Notes: a model not told the origin generated them from the sequence alone. A DNA stretch of 64,000 bases from Croceibacterium salegens (GCF_009827435.1 NZ_WTYM01000058.1:62001-126000); one strand, 5' to 3'. Shown: positions 1-9,262, counted from the first letter of the stretch. Translations and numbers: made by a program.

Positions 1-282
1 GAACCCCTTGTCCGCGGTCACGTCGAGCGGCTGGTAGGACAAGCGGTTGAGGAAGTCGGCCATCGACCCACGGCGTTGCGGGGGCAAGAACTTCTCGAGA
101 GCCTCGCGCGCAAAGCTTCGAAAGTCGTGGTCGCTCATCTCGGAGCGGGCGGTGCCGACGATCCGCAGGTCCTCGTCGAGCAGCTTGTCGTGATCGAGCG
201 CGGCGAGCGAGGGAAGCAGCATGCGTCGGGCGAGGTCGCCCGTGGCACCGAAAAGTACCAGAGTGTCGGCGGTAAACGTCAT
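1..282 (-). CDS. zwf: Glucose-6-phosphate 1-dehydrogenase, N-terminal part (cut by window edge)
   Basis: Only the first 94 codons are present; the gene continues to the left of the window. The translation begins MTFTADTLVLFGATGDLARR, the N-terminal Rossmann fold (GxxGDLA-R) of glucose-6-phosphate dehydrogenase, which oxidises glucose-6-phosphate to 6-phosphogluconolactone with NADP or NAD in the cytosol and opens the pentose phosphate and Entner-Doudoroff routes. The ATG (280-282) follows an AGAAGGG ribosome-binding site. Family assignment comes from this motif alone, because the catalytic His and lysine region lies outside the window. Confidence 0.9.
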   Translation of the reverse strand, partial: MTFTADTLVLFGATGDLARRMLLPSLAALDHDKLLDEDLRIVGTARSEMSDHDFRSFAREALEKFLPPQRRGSMADFLNRLSYQPLDVTADKGF

Positions 283-331
283 CGCTGCCCTTCTTTTCCC
301 TGCCCCACCATGCTGCACCGCACCATCGCAT

Positions 332-360
332 CCCGCAAGGGGTAATATCCCGATTGCGGG
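332..360. terminator. Short inverted repeat between transglutaminase gene and zwf
   Basis: CCCGCAA (332-338) pairs with TTGCGGG (354-360), and an inner GGG/CCC can extend the stem. It sits between two minus-strand genes, so it could end the upstream transcript, but no T run follows on that strand. Factor-independent termination is therefore uncertain. Confidence 0.3.
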
Positions 361-388
361 CGGCGCGTTAGCATGCTTGTGAACGTTC

Positions 389-1186
389 TCAAACTATTTC
401 GACCGCAACTTTCTTGTTCCCGAACTTCGCTTCCCCGAACACGGTCATGAAGCTGACGTCGGCGGCGTCGCGGCCGACGCCGATCTTAACCGTCGCGGCC
501 GGATCGGCCATCCCGGTGGCGTCGATCAGGTGCCAGGCGCCACCGTGCTCGATCGTCGGGTCGGCAAGGAAGACTTCGGCCAAAGCATGGAAATCCTGCG
601 GTTTCACACCCGGCGCATAGGCGCTGACGTAGCGCGCGGGAATAGCCGATGCGCGGGCCAGCGCGATCAGCACGTGGGCGTAGTCGCGGCACACTCCGCG
701 CCGTTCGACAAAGCTGTCGAGCGCGGTGGTCCCGCTATTGCTCGAGCCGAGGGCATAGGTGAAGTTCTCCGCGATCCAGTCGCGGATCGTCGCGATACGC
801 GCGCCGCCGCTCGTACCCTCGAACCGCGTGTGGACGAACGACTGGAACCTTTCGGCCTGGCAATAGCGCGAGGCGAGTAGGTACTCGACCGCCTCGCCCG
901 GTAGGTCGTGCGGTTCGAGCGGGGTGAGCGACTCGATCTCGGGCAGCAGCCGGTCGACTTCGACGGTGGCCGAATAGTCGACGAGGAACGTTCCATGCGC
1001 GCGCATCCACAGCCGCTCGCCGATGGAATCGTGGGCCGGAACGCGCGCGAGGTCATCGGCGTCGCTCATCTGGCAGCTGCTGGAGAGGATTTGCTGTTCG
1101 GGGATCGCCGCCGCTTCGAAATGAAGGAGGACGTCGCTCGCTTCGGCAAGGTCGAAGGAGAAACTCGCTTGTACTGAGATGGGCAT
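389..1186 (-). CDS. Transglutaminase-like cysteine protease family protein
   Basis: A 265-residue protein with a transglutaminase-like fold in its C-terminal half. The catalytic triad is visible: Cys in RRGVCRDYAH, His in DFHALAEVF and Asp in WHLIDATG. The N-terminal half (SFDLAEASDVLLHFEAA) resembles the bacterial transglutaminase N-terminal beta-sandwich. No signal peptide is seen, so it is probably cytosolic. Substrates of such proteins are mostly unknown; they may act as peptidases or amidases. The ATG at 1186 is preferred because GGGGCAG lies just upstream; an in-frame TTG at 1198 is the alternative. It is upstream of zwf on the same strand without overlap. Confidence 0.85.
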   Translation of the reverse strand: MPISVQASFSFDLAEASDVLLHFEAAAIPEQQILSSSCQMSDADDLARVPAHDSIGERLWMRAHGTFLVDYSATVEVDRLLPEIESLTPLEPHDLPGEAVEYLLASRYCQAERFQSFVHTRFEGTSGGARIATIRDWIAENFTYALGSSNSGTTALDSFVERRGVCRDYAHVLIALARASAIPARYVSAYAPGVKPQDFHALAEVFLADPTIEHGGAWHLIDATGMADPAATVKIGVGRDAADVSFMTVFGEAKFGNKKVAVEIV

Positions 1187-1237
1187 ATGCTGCCCCAATG
1201 AACGCGGGGGCCGCCCGTTCCTAGCGGAATTTCGGCG

Positions 1238-1654
1238 TCAATCGCCCATTGCGTGGCAGACCACGTAACGGCGGTGCGCATCGGCGCGGTGTTCCGCGAG
1301 ATAGACGCCCTGCCAGGTGCCGAGCAGCATCTTTCCATCGGCGAACGGGACCGTCAGCGAATTGCCCGTCAGCATCGACTTGATGTGCGCCGGCATGTCG
1401 TCGCTGCCCTCGCTGTCGTGCTCGTAATAGTCGCCCTCGGGCGCGGCCATGTCGAGCCAGCGCAGGATGTCGCGGCGCACCGCGGGGGCGGCGTTTTCGT
1501 TTATCAGCAGGCTGGCGCTGGTGTGCTGGCAGAACAGCGTCACTGTGCCCATCTGGATGTCGCAGGCGCGCAGCCAGGAGTGGATATCCGGCGTGACGTC
1601 GAGCAGGCCCTGCCCGTCGGTCTGGAACGTGAGGATGGCGTGTGCCTGGCGCAT
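1238..1654 (-). CDS. YjbQ/UPF0047 family protein
   Basis: A 138-residue protein of the YjbQ (UPF0047) family. The hallmark segments are present: CQHTSASLLINENAAP, HDSEGSDDMPAHIKSMLTG and LGTWQGVYLAEHR. Family members form compact trimers that bind metal through conserved His residues, and some have weak thiamine-phosphate synthase activity; the true role is unsettled. The start is the ATG at 1654, MRQAHAILTF, where similarity begins; upstream residues in the same frame look non-coding. It lies 7 bp from the transporter gene on the same strand, so co-transcription is likely. Confidence 0.9.
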   Translation of the reverse strand: MRQAHAILTFQTDGQGLLDVTPDIHSWLRACDIQMGTVTLFCQHTSASLLINENAAPAVRRDILRWLDMAAPEGDYYEHDSEGSDDMPAHIKSMLTGNSLTVPFADGKMLLGTWQGVYLAEHRADAHRRYVVCHAMGD

Positions 1655-1661
1655 CGGAATC

Positions 1662-2963
1662 CTATAGCGGCGAAGAGTTAACGGATGCTCCAGCAGCTCC
1701 GCGGTCGGTTCGGCGGCCGACGGTCCAGCCGACCAGCGCCCAGAGGGCGGCGGTGACGGCGCCCGCCACGGCCGCCGCGGCGCTGCTGGCGAGGGCGGTG
1801 ATCGCCGCGCTCGACCAGGCGCCAACGAGGTCGCCGGTGCGGTAGACCACGGTGTCGATCACGTTCTTGGCCTTGTATTTCTCCTCCACCCCGACCGAGG
1901 CGAAGACCATTTCGCGGCCCGGACGGGCGAAGGCATATTCCCCCACGCGCCGCACGATCATCACCGCGACGAAGACAGGGAAGGTCGCGGCGAAGGTCAG
2001 CACGCCGAAACCCGCAACCATCATCAGCGGCACCGAGACGAGCAGGACGGTGACCCCCAGCTTCTTCGCCAGTCGCCCGGTGGCGAGGAGTTGCAACCCG
2101 ATGGTCAGCGCCTGCACCACGGCGTCGATCGTGCCGAAGACTTGCGTCTGGCGCACCGGATCGGGGAAAGTCGCCTCAACGATCCGCGCCTGCTCCATGT
2201 AGAGGAAGGTCGTGACCATCGTCAGCAGCAGGACGAAGACCGAAACCAGCTGCAGGTAGGGGGTGCGCGCGATCAGCGTCAGCCCGGCGAAGATCGAGCC
2301 GCCGATCGGCTGCGCCGCCTCGCCGGTCTCGCCGTAACGCGCCCCGGCCCAGCGCTGCAGGTAGGCGACGCAGCCGAGCGTCGCGAGCAGCAGCGCGGTC
2401 GACAGCAGCAGCAGCCCGGCATGGCCGAGCGGTGCGACCAGCGCTGCCGAGAGGAGCGGGCCGGTCAGCCCGCCGAGGCTCGCCCCGGCGGCGACCTGTC
2501 CGAACAGCCGCTTCGCCTGCGCCGGGTCGAACACGTCGGCCAGGAAGCTCCACGCGATCGAGATGACGAACTGGTTGAACACCGACAGCCAGATATAGAA
2601 CGCCCGCGCCACCCAGACGTTGTCGGGATCGGCCCAGAGGCTGAAGGCGAACCCGGTCATGACCGCGGCGGAAAAGCCGTAGGTGGCGTAGAGCAGCAGG
2701 CGCCGCGGCAGCTTGCGGCTGAGCCAGCCGTAAAGCGGTACGACCACCAGCATGCCGACGAAGGTCCCGGTGAACAGCCACTGCAGGTTGTCGACCCCGC
2801 CGGCGATGCCGAACGTCTCTCGCACCGGGCGCAGCATGAAGTAGCTGGTGAAGAGCAGGAAGAAGAGCGCGAAACCGCCTCCCACCGCGGGCATTTCGTG
2901 CGGCTGCGCGGCGAAGATCCGGGCGAGGACGCCGCGCCGCGGCGCGCCTGCGTCAGAGGCCAT
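1662..2963 (-). CDS. NTP/NDP exchange transporter-like (MFS-type) membrane protein
   Basis: A 433-residue polytopic membrane protein with about twelve hydrophobic segments. The opening FALFFLLFTSYFMLRPVRE is typical of the NTP/NDP exchange transporter family, distantly related to the major facilitator superfamily. True ATP/ADP exchange is documented in intracellular bacteria and plastids; free-living homologues have unknown substrates, so nucleotide transport here is inference only. The start codon overlaps the 3' end of the aldo/keto reductase gene by 11 bp, suggesting translational coupling in one transcript. Confidence 0.75.
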   Translation of the reverse strand: MASDAGAPRRGVLARIFAAQPHEMPAVGGGFALFFLLFTSYFMLRPVRETFGIAGGVDNLQWLFTGTFVGMLVVVPLYGWLSRKLPRRLLLYATYGFSAAVMTGFAFSLWADPDNVWVARAFYIWLSVFNQFVISIAWSFLADVFDPAQAKRLFGQVAAGASLGGLTGPLLSAALVAPLGHAGLLLLSTALLLATLGCVAYLQRWAGARYGETGEAAQPIGGSIFAGLTLIARTPYLQLVSVFVLLLTMVTTFLYMEQARIVEATFPDPVRQTQVFGTIDAVVQALTIGLQLLATGRLAKKLGVTVLLVSVPLMMVAGFGVLTFAATFPVFVAVMIVRRVGEYAFARPGREMVFASVGVEEKYKAKNVIDTVVYRTGDLVGAWSSAAITALASSAAAAVAGAVTAALWALVGWTVGRRTDRGAAGASVNSSPL

Positions 2964-3870
2964 CGATGAACGTTTCCATCCGCCGCCGCATCGCCTCGTC
3001 GGGCAGGGGCGGGTGCGAAGCGCCGAGGTTGTCGTCGACGTACTTGACCTTGTCGGTGCCGGGGATCGCGATCGGGCGCGCCGGGTGGCCGACGATGTAC
3101 TTGAGGAACACCTGCGCCCAGCTCGCCGCGCCGATCTCCGCCGCCCAGCCGGGCAGCTCCATGCCCTGCGTCGCGCTGAACAGCCGCCCGCGGCCGAACG
3201 GCAGGTTGATCAGCGCCGGGATGCCGCGATCCGCCGCCAGCGGCAGGATGCGCTCACCGGCGTTGCGGTTGTCGAGCGCGTAGTCGACCTGGATCACGTC
3301 CATCGCCTCGCTCGCCAGCACCTTTTCGAAGTCCTCGTACTGCGGGTCGAAGCTGGTCGTCACGCCGATCGCGCCAATGCGGTCCGCGGCCTTGAGGTCG
3401 CGCAGGTAAGCGAGCTCGTTGGCGACGTCGCGCAGGTTGTGGACCGCGATCAGGTCGATGTAGCCGGTGCGCAGCTTGGCGAAGGAATCCTCGATCTGCG
3501 CCTTGCCCTGATCGAGGCTGTCGGCCCCGACCTTGGTGGCGAGGAACAGCTTGTCGCGCACGCCGAGTTCCTCGACCAGCCGGCCTATCACTTCCTCGGC
3601 CCGGCCATAGCTCGGCGCGGTGTCGATGACCTTCCCGCCGAGTTCGGCGAAGCGCGCCAGCGTGGCGCGCAGCTCGCCCCATTCGGCGTCGGTCTGCGGA
3701 TTGGCGTAATTGCGCGCCGTGCCGATGCCGACCAGCGGGACTTCGCCCATGGCGCCGAGCGGGCGGGTCACCAGCGGCCCCGCTTCGGCCGCCCGCAGGC
3801 AACCGGGCAGCGACGCTGCGATGGGCGCAATGGCGAGTGCGGCGATCAGGCCGCGGCGGTCGATTGGCAT
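2953..3870 (-). CDS. Exported aldo/keto reductase
   Basis: A 305-residue NAD(P)H-dependent aldo/keto reductase. The catalytic tetrad is visible as Asp83 and Tyr88 (DTAPSYG), Lys113 (ATKVG) and His144 (VHNL). The N-terminus (DRRGLIAALAIAPIAASLPGC) has a hydrophobic stretch after twin basic residues and a Cys in a lipobox-like position, so the enzyme is probably exported, perhaps by the Tat route, and possibly lipid-anchored. The substrate cannot be told from sequence. It is the first gene of a run with the transporter and YjbQ genes. Confidence 0.85.
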   Translation of the reverse strand: MPIDRRGLIAALAIAPIAASLPGCLRAAEAGPLVTRPLGAMGEVPLVGIGTARNYANPQTDAEWGELRATLARFAELGGKVIDTAPSYGRAEEVIGRLVEELGVRDKLFLATKVGADSLDQGKAQIEDSFAKLRTGYIDLIAVHNLRDVANELAYLRDLKAADRIGAIGVTTSFDPQYEDFEKVLASEAMDVIQVDYALDNRNAGERILPLAADRGIPALINLPFGRGRLFSATQGMELPGWAAEIGAASWAQVFLKYIVGHPARPIAIPGTDKVKYVDDNLGASHPPLPDEAMRRRMETFIDGL

Positions 3871-3929
3871 TCTGTCTGCCCTTGGCGGGGCAGCCGGCGA
3901 CCACGACTGCCCGTTATGGATCAGGCGTC

Positions 3930-3976
3930 GGCAATCCGCCTAGTGGTTGATCGGCCTAGTGGTTGATCGGATTGCC
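3930..3976. repeat. Tandem 16-bp duplication inside an inverted repeat
   Basis: CCTAGTGGTTGATCGG occurs twice head to tail at 3939-3954 and 3955-3970. The pair is flanked by perfect inverted arms GGCAATCCG (3930-3938) and CGGATTGCC (3968-3976). The right copy contains the stop codon of the lipoprotein gene, so the left copy looks like a duplication of its end. The arms may form the transcription terminator of that gene. Confidence 0.7.
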
Positions 3977-4207
3977 GCGATCATCAACTTCGTCGGTCGC
4001 TGCCGAGGTCGCACCCGAAGTCGCGTCGCTCGCCGCGCCGGACATTGCATCCATGTCCGCTTCGGACATCGTATCCACTGGCGCGGCGGTTTCTTCGGCT
4101 ACGGGCGCCGCGTCGGTGGTTGCGGCTTCTTCTGCTGCCTGTTCCTGGCAGGCGGAAAGGCCCAGCGCAGCGATTCCGAGCAGGGCAATCGGTCCAAGCT
4201 TCTTCAT
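3956..4207 (-). CDS. Small Ala/Thr/Asp-rich lipoprotein
   Basis: An 83-residue lipoprotein beginning MKKLGPIALLGIAALGLSAC, a signal peptide with lipobox LSAC ending at Cys20. The mature part is short, acidic and rich in alanine, threonine and serine with no recognisable domain (DAMSGAASDATSGATSAATDEV), and is probably disordered and anchored in the outer or inner membrane. The start at 4207 is chosen because the signal peptide begins there. Its function is unknown. Its last codons are duplicated just downstream. Confidence 0.75.
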   Translation of the reverse strand: MKKLGPIALLGIAALGLSACQEQAAEEAATTDAAPVAEETAAPVDTMSEADMDAMSGAASDATSGATSAATDEVDDRGNPINH

Positions 4208-4247
4208 ACGATATCTCCCGTCAGGTGGCCCATCAGTCGACTCAGCA

Positions 4248-6188
4248 TCATTCGTAATCGAGCCGCTCAAGAATTGCCGCAAATCGCGGTTCGTGTCGAA
4301 TCGGGTCTAGCAGCGGGTCGGTCGGGGCGAGCACCAGGCCCGAATCCCCCGCCGCGAGTCCCTGCTCCAGCGCATCGAGCGCGGCGTCCTTGCGGCCCCA
4401 CTGCGCGAGCACCTCGGCCTGCTGGTAGAGCCCGTTGTTGCCGAAGCGCGAAAGCAGTTCGTCGAAGTGCGCCTGCCCGGCCGCCTCGCCCGAAAGGCGG
4501 GAATCGACCACGGCAAGCGAGACCAGCCGCGACATCTCGCTCGGCTCCTCCATGTACTCGGCGCGCGCGGCTTGCAGGTCGCCCCCCTTCAGCGCGATGT
4601 CGCCGAGGATGCGGTGGACGATACTGGCCTCGGGATCGAGCGTAAGGGCGGTGCGCGCGGCCTTGGCCGCGGCGTCGTCGTCGCCGGCGGTGAACTCGAT
4701 CACCGCCGACATGCGGAAGACCAGCGGGTTGAGCGGATCGAGCCGGATCGCCCGGGCGATCGCCTCGCGCGCCTTGTCGGCCTGCTTCACGTTGTTGGCG
4801 TAGCCGGCGTACATAGTCAGGATCGGCGCGTTGCCGTAGCCGAGCTCGAAACTGCGCTCGTAGGGCTCGCGCGCGGCGGCGAGGTCGAGCTTGCCGTTCA
4901 TCAGCACGAAGCCGAGGGCGGAGTGCCCTTCGGCGAGGTCCGGGGCCAGCTCCACCGCCCGGCGCGCCTCGGCCATCGCGGTTTCGTAGAAGGCCGCCAC
5001 CTCGCCGCCGCTGGCATAGCTGCTGCCGACCGCGGTCGCCGCGCGCGAGGCGGCGGCATGGGCGGCGGCGTAACCGGGATCGAGCCGGATCGCCTCGTTG
5101 AAGGCGGCCAGCGCGGCGCGGTCGCTCTCTTCGTTGGCGGCGTGGTCGTAGCGCGAGCGCCCGCGCAGGTAGGCGTCGAGCGCCTTGTCGTTGCTCGTCC
5201 CGCCGAGGCGGTGGATGCCCTTGCCGTCCTGGAGTGCGAAGTTCGCCAGCAGGGCATCGACCACGTTGGTGGAGATATCCTCCTGCACCGCAAGGACATC
5301 GGCCATCGTCCGGTCGAAGGTTTCCGACCAGCGCTCGTACCCGGTCTTGCCGTCGATCAGTCGGGCGATAACGCGCAACTGGTCGCCCGCCCGCCGAACG
5401 CTGCCGTCGAGGATAAAGGCGACGTCGAGCCGCCGGGCGATATCCTCCATCGAGGCATCGTCGGCGCGGGCGAGCGCCGAGGAGGCCTGCGCGGCGACCG
5501 TCAGCGCGGGATTCATGCTCAGCGTGGCGCGCAGTTCTTCCGACAGGCCGTCGGAGAAATAGTCCTGCGAGGCGTCGCCGCTGAGGTTCTTGAAGGCAAG
5601 CACGGCAATCGAATTGGACGCCGCCCCACCACCGAACATGCCGCTGCGCCAGGCCACCAGCGCGCCCCCGGCCAGCACCACGCCCGCTCCGCCGAGCAGC
5701 AGGGCGGAGCGGCGGCTGACGCCCTTCGCCTTCGTCCGCGCGCCGGCATAGTTCAGTCCGCTGTCGGGCGAACAACTCGCGTTCTCGATCGCCGCCAGCA
5801 GCTCGCGGAACGGCGCTGAATCGGCCTTGCCGTGCCACTTGCCCATGTCGATGTATTGGATCTGGCGGAAGCCGAGCGGCGGTTCGACCCCGTCGAGCGC
5901 CAGAGAGATCATGCACCCCCGGTCGCGCCCCCGAGTGGCCTCGTCGCGGACCCAGTGCGATTCCACCGAACGCCGGCTCCACACCACGACCACCGCATCG
6001 GCGGTTTCGAGCGCCGTCTCGGTGGTCTTGGCGAAGCGGTCGCCGCCGACCAGCAGCCCGTCCCACCACACGCCGACACCGCTGGCCTCGAGCGCGTGGA
6101 TGACCGGCAGCACCCGCTCCCGGTCGTCACGCGAATAGCTGACGAAAACGGTGCGCTTCGCTTCGTCGGTTTGATTCCGCACGCTCAC
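4248..6188 (-). CDS. TIR domain - transmembrane - TPR protein
   Basis: A 646-residue protein. Residues 12-130 form a TIR domain (TVFVSYSRDDRERVLPVI, then HWVRDEAT with Glu83 in the place of the NADase catalytic glutamate). A membrane segment follows at about 160-180 (ALLLGGAGVVLAGGALVAW). Next is a FlgO/TolB-N-like segment (IAVLAFKNLSGDASQDYFSDGLSEEL, about 193-330), then TPR repeats to the C-terminus. Such fusions are common in sphingomonads; they may be signalling proteins or NAD-degrading effectors. The start is GTG at 6188. It lies 22 bp downstream of the CHAT gene on the same strand, so the two are probably one operon. Confidence 0.85.
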   Translation of the reverse strand: MSVRNQTDEAKRTVFVSYSRDDRERVLPVIHALEASGVGVWWDGLLVGGDRFAKTTETALETADAVVVVWSRRSVESHWVRDEATRGRDRGCMISLALDGVEPPLGFRQIQYIDMGKWHGKADSAPFRELLAAIENASCSPDSGLNYAGARTKAKGVSRRSALLLGGAGVVLAGGALVAWRSGMFGGGAASNSIAVLAFKNLSGDASQDYFSDGLSEELRATLSMNPALTVAAQASSALARADDASMEDIARRLDVAFILDGSVRRAGDQLRVIARLIDGKTGYERWSETFDRTMADVLAVQEDISTNVVDALLANFALQDGKGIHRLGGTSNDKALDAYLRGRSRYDHAANEESDRAALAAFNEAIRLDPGYAAAHAAASRAATAVGSSYASGGEVAAFYETAMAEARRAVELAPDLAEGHSALGFVLMNGKLDLAAAREPYERSFELGYGNAPILTMYAGYANNVKQADKAREAIARAIRLDPLNPLVFRMSAVIEFTAGDDDAAAKAARTALTLDPEASIVHRILGDIALKGGDLQAARAEYMEEPSEMSRLVSLAVVDSRLSGEAAGQAHFDELLSRFGNNGLYQQAEVLAQWGRKDAALDALEQGLAAGDSGLVLAPTDPLLDPIRHEPRFAAILERLDYE

Positions 6189-6210
6189 TCCGGCACAGGT
6201 CCCCGCCCCT

Positions 6211-7734
6211 TTAGCCCTGTGGGCGCGAGATCATGGCCGGTTTCCCATAGACCATGAAGCCCGCCCACATCTTTGGATCGTCCCTATAGGGCTGCCGTCC
6301 TTTGTCGTCGGCGTAATTCATCGTCGCGATTTGCGCTTTCTGCATTGCAATTTCCGGCGCGTCACCTGCTTTCAGCCGGGAGATGAACGCCTTCATGAGC
6401 CGTTGGGTGGCGCTATCGCTAACGTTCCACAGGCTGGCAACGACCTGTCCGGCCCCAGCCGCCTCCCAGCTGCGGGCGATGCCGAAGGTGCCTCCGTCGA
6501 GGACGCGGCCGAGCGCGGTCTGGCACGCGCTCATCACCACCAGCGGCTGGTGGCGGTCGTTCCACCCCTTGAATTTCGATTCGCTAATCCAGCTGCCATA
6601 GAAACGACCGTCGCGCCCGGCGAGCGCGACGAAGCCACGAGTCCGTGGGTTCTTGGGGTCGGCGATGGCGTGTGTCGCCATGTAAATCAGACCGGCTTTG
6701 GGATCGGCGTCGATCGCCTTGGTTACAGCGCCGCGCGTCGCAGCCTTGCCGATGAGTAGCGGATTGTCCGGTCGTGCCAGCATGGCGTGGACCTGGTGCG
6801 CCTCCTTCTCCGCACCGGCGAGGTCCTTCCAGTCGTAGTACGGATCCTCGCTCAGGTCGGGGTTGCCGACAATCACCGCACGGTCAAGGTCGAGCGAGCG
6901 GTAGTCGAGCACCTCCCTCGGGTCGGCCAACGCCTCGATGTCCTTGACAACGACGAACGACCAGCTGGCGGCGGCGACGCCCTTGCCCAGCGGAAAGGCT
7001 CCGTACGGGGCTGATCCGGTATCCTTCACTGGTACCACCAGCAGGCGTCCGTGGCGCTCGGCGAGCGCGGCGTGAATGGCGCCCGGGATTAGCGTCTCGG
7101 CAGTGTGTTCGATCGTCTTCTTGCGCTGCGCCACTGACGCTGGCGACTGGTCGCGGGCCTGCAGCGCCCTAACCTCGTCCTCGGACATCTCCGGCGCGCC
7201 TTCCGGGCGCGGCCCGCGCGAGGCCGCCAGTGTGGTGACCCCGAGCCCCTCCGCCATCGCGCCGAGCCCCTCGTATGGATCGACCGAAACCGAATACGCG
7301 GGCCCGCCTTCCGGACCGAACAACCAAGCGTGGACCAAGTTGTCCTCGTCGATCCAGTGCAACAACGCATAGGTCGGAACGCCCCCGGCTGAGAGGCTGC
7401 GCAGCTTCTCGGGGATCGCCGCCAGCGTCGCCCGGGCTCGGGCGACATCTCGCTCGCGACCCAGCGCGACGACTTCTCCAGTTTCGTCCTTGCGCCGCAT
7501 CTGCCGCGAGAACAGCTGCTGGCCAGCAATGGCCTCGAGCAGGACTTCCTCGTCACCCGGTTCGAGATCGTTCCGCAGCGGCGCCAAAAGCGGGTCGACG
7601 GGCGGTAACACTGCCTGCGGCGATGGTTCGCCGAGCAGGGCCTGCGGAGCGGACTTTGTGCCGTCGTCTGAAGCCGCTTGGTCGCATGCGGCCAGCAGAC
7701 TGACGATCGCCGATGCTGAGATAAGCGCTCTCAT
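6211..7734 (-). CDS. CHAT-domain (caspase-like) lipoprotein
   Basis: A 507-residue protein with a C-terminal CHAT domain, a caspase/separase-fold cysteine protease. The catalytic pair is visible as His355 (IYMATHAIAD) and Cys404 (VVMSACQTALG), with GTFGIARSWEAAGAGQVVASLW following. The N-terminus MRALISASAIVSLLAACD has a lipobox with Cys17, so the protein is probably anchored in the envelope, which is unusual for CHAT effectors of defence systems. The ATG at 7734 follows GAGGAC and gives the signal peptide; an upstream in-frame start at 7785 would hide it. The TIR-TPR gene follows at once. Confidence 0.88.
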   Translation of the reverse strand: MRALISASAIVSLLAACDQAASDDGTKSAPQALLGEPSPQAVLPPVDPLLAPLRNDLEPGDEEVLLEAIAGQQLFSRQMRRKDETGEVVALGRERDVARARATLAAIPEKLRSLSAGGVPTYALLHWIDEDNLVHAWLFGPEGGPAYSVSVDPYEGLGAMAEGLGVTTLAASRGPRPEGAPEMSEDEVRALQARDQSPASVAQRKKTIEHTAETLIPGAIHAALAERHGRLLVVPVKDTGSAPYGAFPLGKGVAAASWSFVVVKDIEALADPREVLDYRSLDLDRAVIVGNPDLSEDPYYDWKDLAGAEKEAHQVHAMLARPDNPLLIGKAATRGAVTKAIDADPKAGLIYMATHAIADPKNPRTRGFVALAGRDGRFYGSWISESKFKGWNDRHQPLVVMSACQTALGRVLDGGTFGIARSWEAAGAGQVVASLWNVSDSATQRLMKAFISRLKAGDAPEIAMQKAQIATMNYADDKGRQPYRDDPKMWAGFMVYGKPAMISRPQG

Positions 7735-7824
7735 GCCGTCCTCGTATTGCCTGACCGAGGCGGACAGCATAACCTGTTCGCGCACTTCGGCAAAACAGTC
7801 CGGTGACGGCGGACCCTGGGTTGT

Positions 7825-9189
7825 TCAGGCGATTACGCCGAACAGGTCGTGTTCGTCCGATTCCTCGATCACGGCCTGGGCGAAGTCGCCGGGCTTGAGG
7901 GTGGCGGGCACATTGCGCAGGAAGACGTTGCCGTCGATCTCGGGGGCGTCGGCCTGGCTGCGGGCGGTGGCGCCGATGTCGCCATCCTCGTCGGGTTCGC
8001 CGACCTCGTCGATGATGACGGGGAGGGTGCGGCCGACCTTGGCGGCGAGCTTGTCGGCGCTGATCCCGGCGGTCAGTTCCATCAGGCGGGCGTAGCGCTC
8101 TTCCTTGAGTTCCTCGGGCACGGGGTCGGGCAGGGCATTGGCCGCGGCGCCTTCGACCGGCTCGAAGCGGAAGGCGCCGACGCGGTCGATCCGGGCCTCT
8201 TCGAGCCAGTCGAGGAGGTGGCGGAAGTCATCCTCGGTCTCGCCGGGGAAGCCGACCACGAAGCTGGAGCGCACGGTTATGTCGGGGACGATCTCGCGCC
8301 ATGAGCGCAGCCGTTCGAGCACCTTGGCCTCGTTGGCCGGGCGCTTCATTGCCTTGAGCACTTTGGGGCTGGCGTGCTGGAACGGGATGTCGAGGTAGGG
8401 GGTCAGCAGGCCCTCCGCCATCAGCGGGATCACCGCGTCGACGTGCGGGTAGGGGTAGACGTAGTGCAGCCGGGTCCACGGCACTTCGCCCTCTGGCGTG
8501 CGGAGCTGGCCGAGTTCGCGGGCGAGGTCGGTCATGTGGGCGCGGACTTCGTGGCCGTGCCATTGCCGGGGCTCGTGCCGGATATCGACGCCGTAGGCGG
8601 AGGTGTCCTGGCTGATGACCAGCAGCTCTTTCGTCCCGGCGGCGACGAGCTTTTCGGCCTCGCGCAGCACCGCGTCGATGCGGCGGCTGGCAAGCTTCCC
8701 GCGCAGGTGCGGGATGATGCAGAAGGCGCAGGAGTGGTTACAGCCCTCGCTGATCTTCAGGTAGCTGTAGTGCCTTGGAGTGAGCTTGACGTCGGGCTGG
8801 GGGACGAGGTCGACGAACGGGCCCTGCGTCGGCGGAGCGGCTTCGTGGACCGCCTCGACGACCTGCTCGTACTGGTGCGCGCCGGTCACCGCGAGGACTT
8901 GCGGGAAGCGGGCGCGGATGGTCTCGGCCTCCTCGCCCATGCAGCCGGTGACGATGACCCGGCCGTTCTCGGCGATGGCCTCGCCGATCGCCTCGAGGCT
9001 CTCCTCCTTGGCGGAGTCGAGAAAGCCGCAGGTGTTGACGACGACAACGTCGGCGCCCTCGTAATCGGGGCTCATCGCGTAGCCGTCGGCGCGCAGCTTG
9101 GTGAGGATACGTTCGGAATCGACCAGCGCCTTCGGACAGCCGAGGCTGACCATGCCGATACGGCGCTGTTCGGGGATTCGGGTTGCCAT
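7825..9189 (-). CDS. rimO: Ribosomal protein uS12 methylthiotransferase RimO
   Basis: A 454-residue radical SAM methylthiotransferase. It has the N-terminal UPF0004 domain ([18 protein letters not shown]), the radical-SAM cysteine motif CNHSCAFC, and a C-terminal TRAM domain. RimO places a methylthio group on the conserved aspartate of ribosomal protein S12 using two iron-sulphur clusters and SAM. The start MATRIP and the [10 protein letters not shown] signature separate it from MiaB. The gene stands alone, 90 bp downstream of the CHAT gene's start on the same strand. Confidence 0.95.
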   Translation of the reverse strand: MATRIPEQRRIGMVSLGCPKALVDSERILTKLRADGYAMSPDYEGADVVVVNTCGFLDSAKEESLEAIGEAIAENGRVIVTGCMGEEAETIRARFPQVLAVTGAHQYEQVVEAVHEAAPPTQGPFVDLVPQPDVKLTPRHYSYLKISEGCNHSCAFCIIPHLRGKLASRRIDAVLREAEKLVAAGTKELLVISQDTSAYGVDIRHEPRQWHGHEVRAHMTDLARELGQLRTPEGEVPWTRLHYVYPYPHVDAVIPLMAEGLLTPYLDIPFQHASPKVLKAMKRPANEAKVLERLRSWREIVPDITVRSSFVVGFPGETEDDFRHLLDWLEEARIDRVGAFRFEPVEGAAANALPDPVPEELKEERYARLMELTAGISADKLAAKVGRTLPVIIDEVGEPDEDGDIGATARSQADAPEIDGNVFLRNVPATLKPGDFAQAVIEESDEHDLFGVIA

Positions 9190-9262
9190 GATGGGCGCGC
9201 CCCTACACCCGGCGCGGCAATTGGGCTAGATAGGAGTGCAGGGCTCTTGAGGGAGACAGGGA

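Noticed and set aside
4467-5819. Long plus-strand open frame opposite the TIR-TPR gene
   Set aside because: Arg/Gly/His-rich with no domain; it is the antisense shadow of the well-supported TIR-TPR gene in high-GC DNA.
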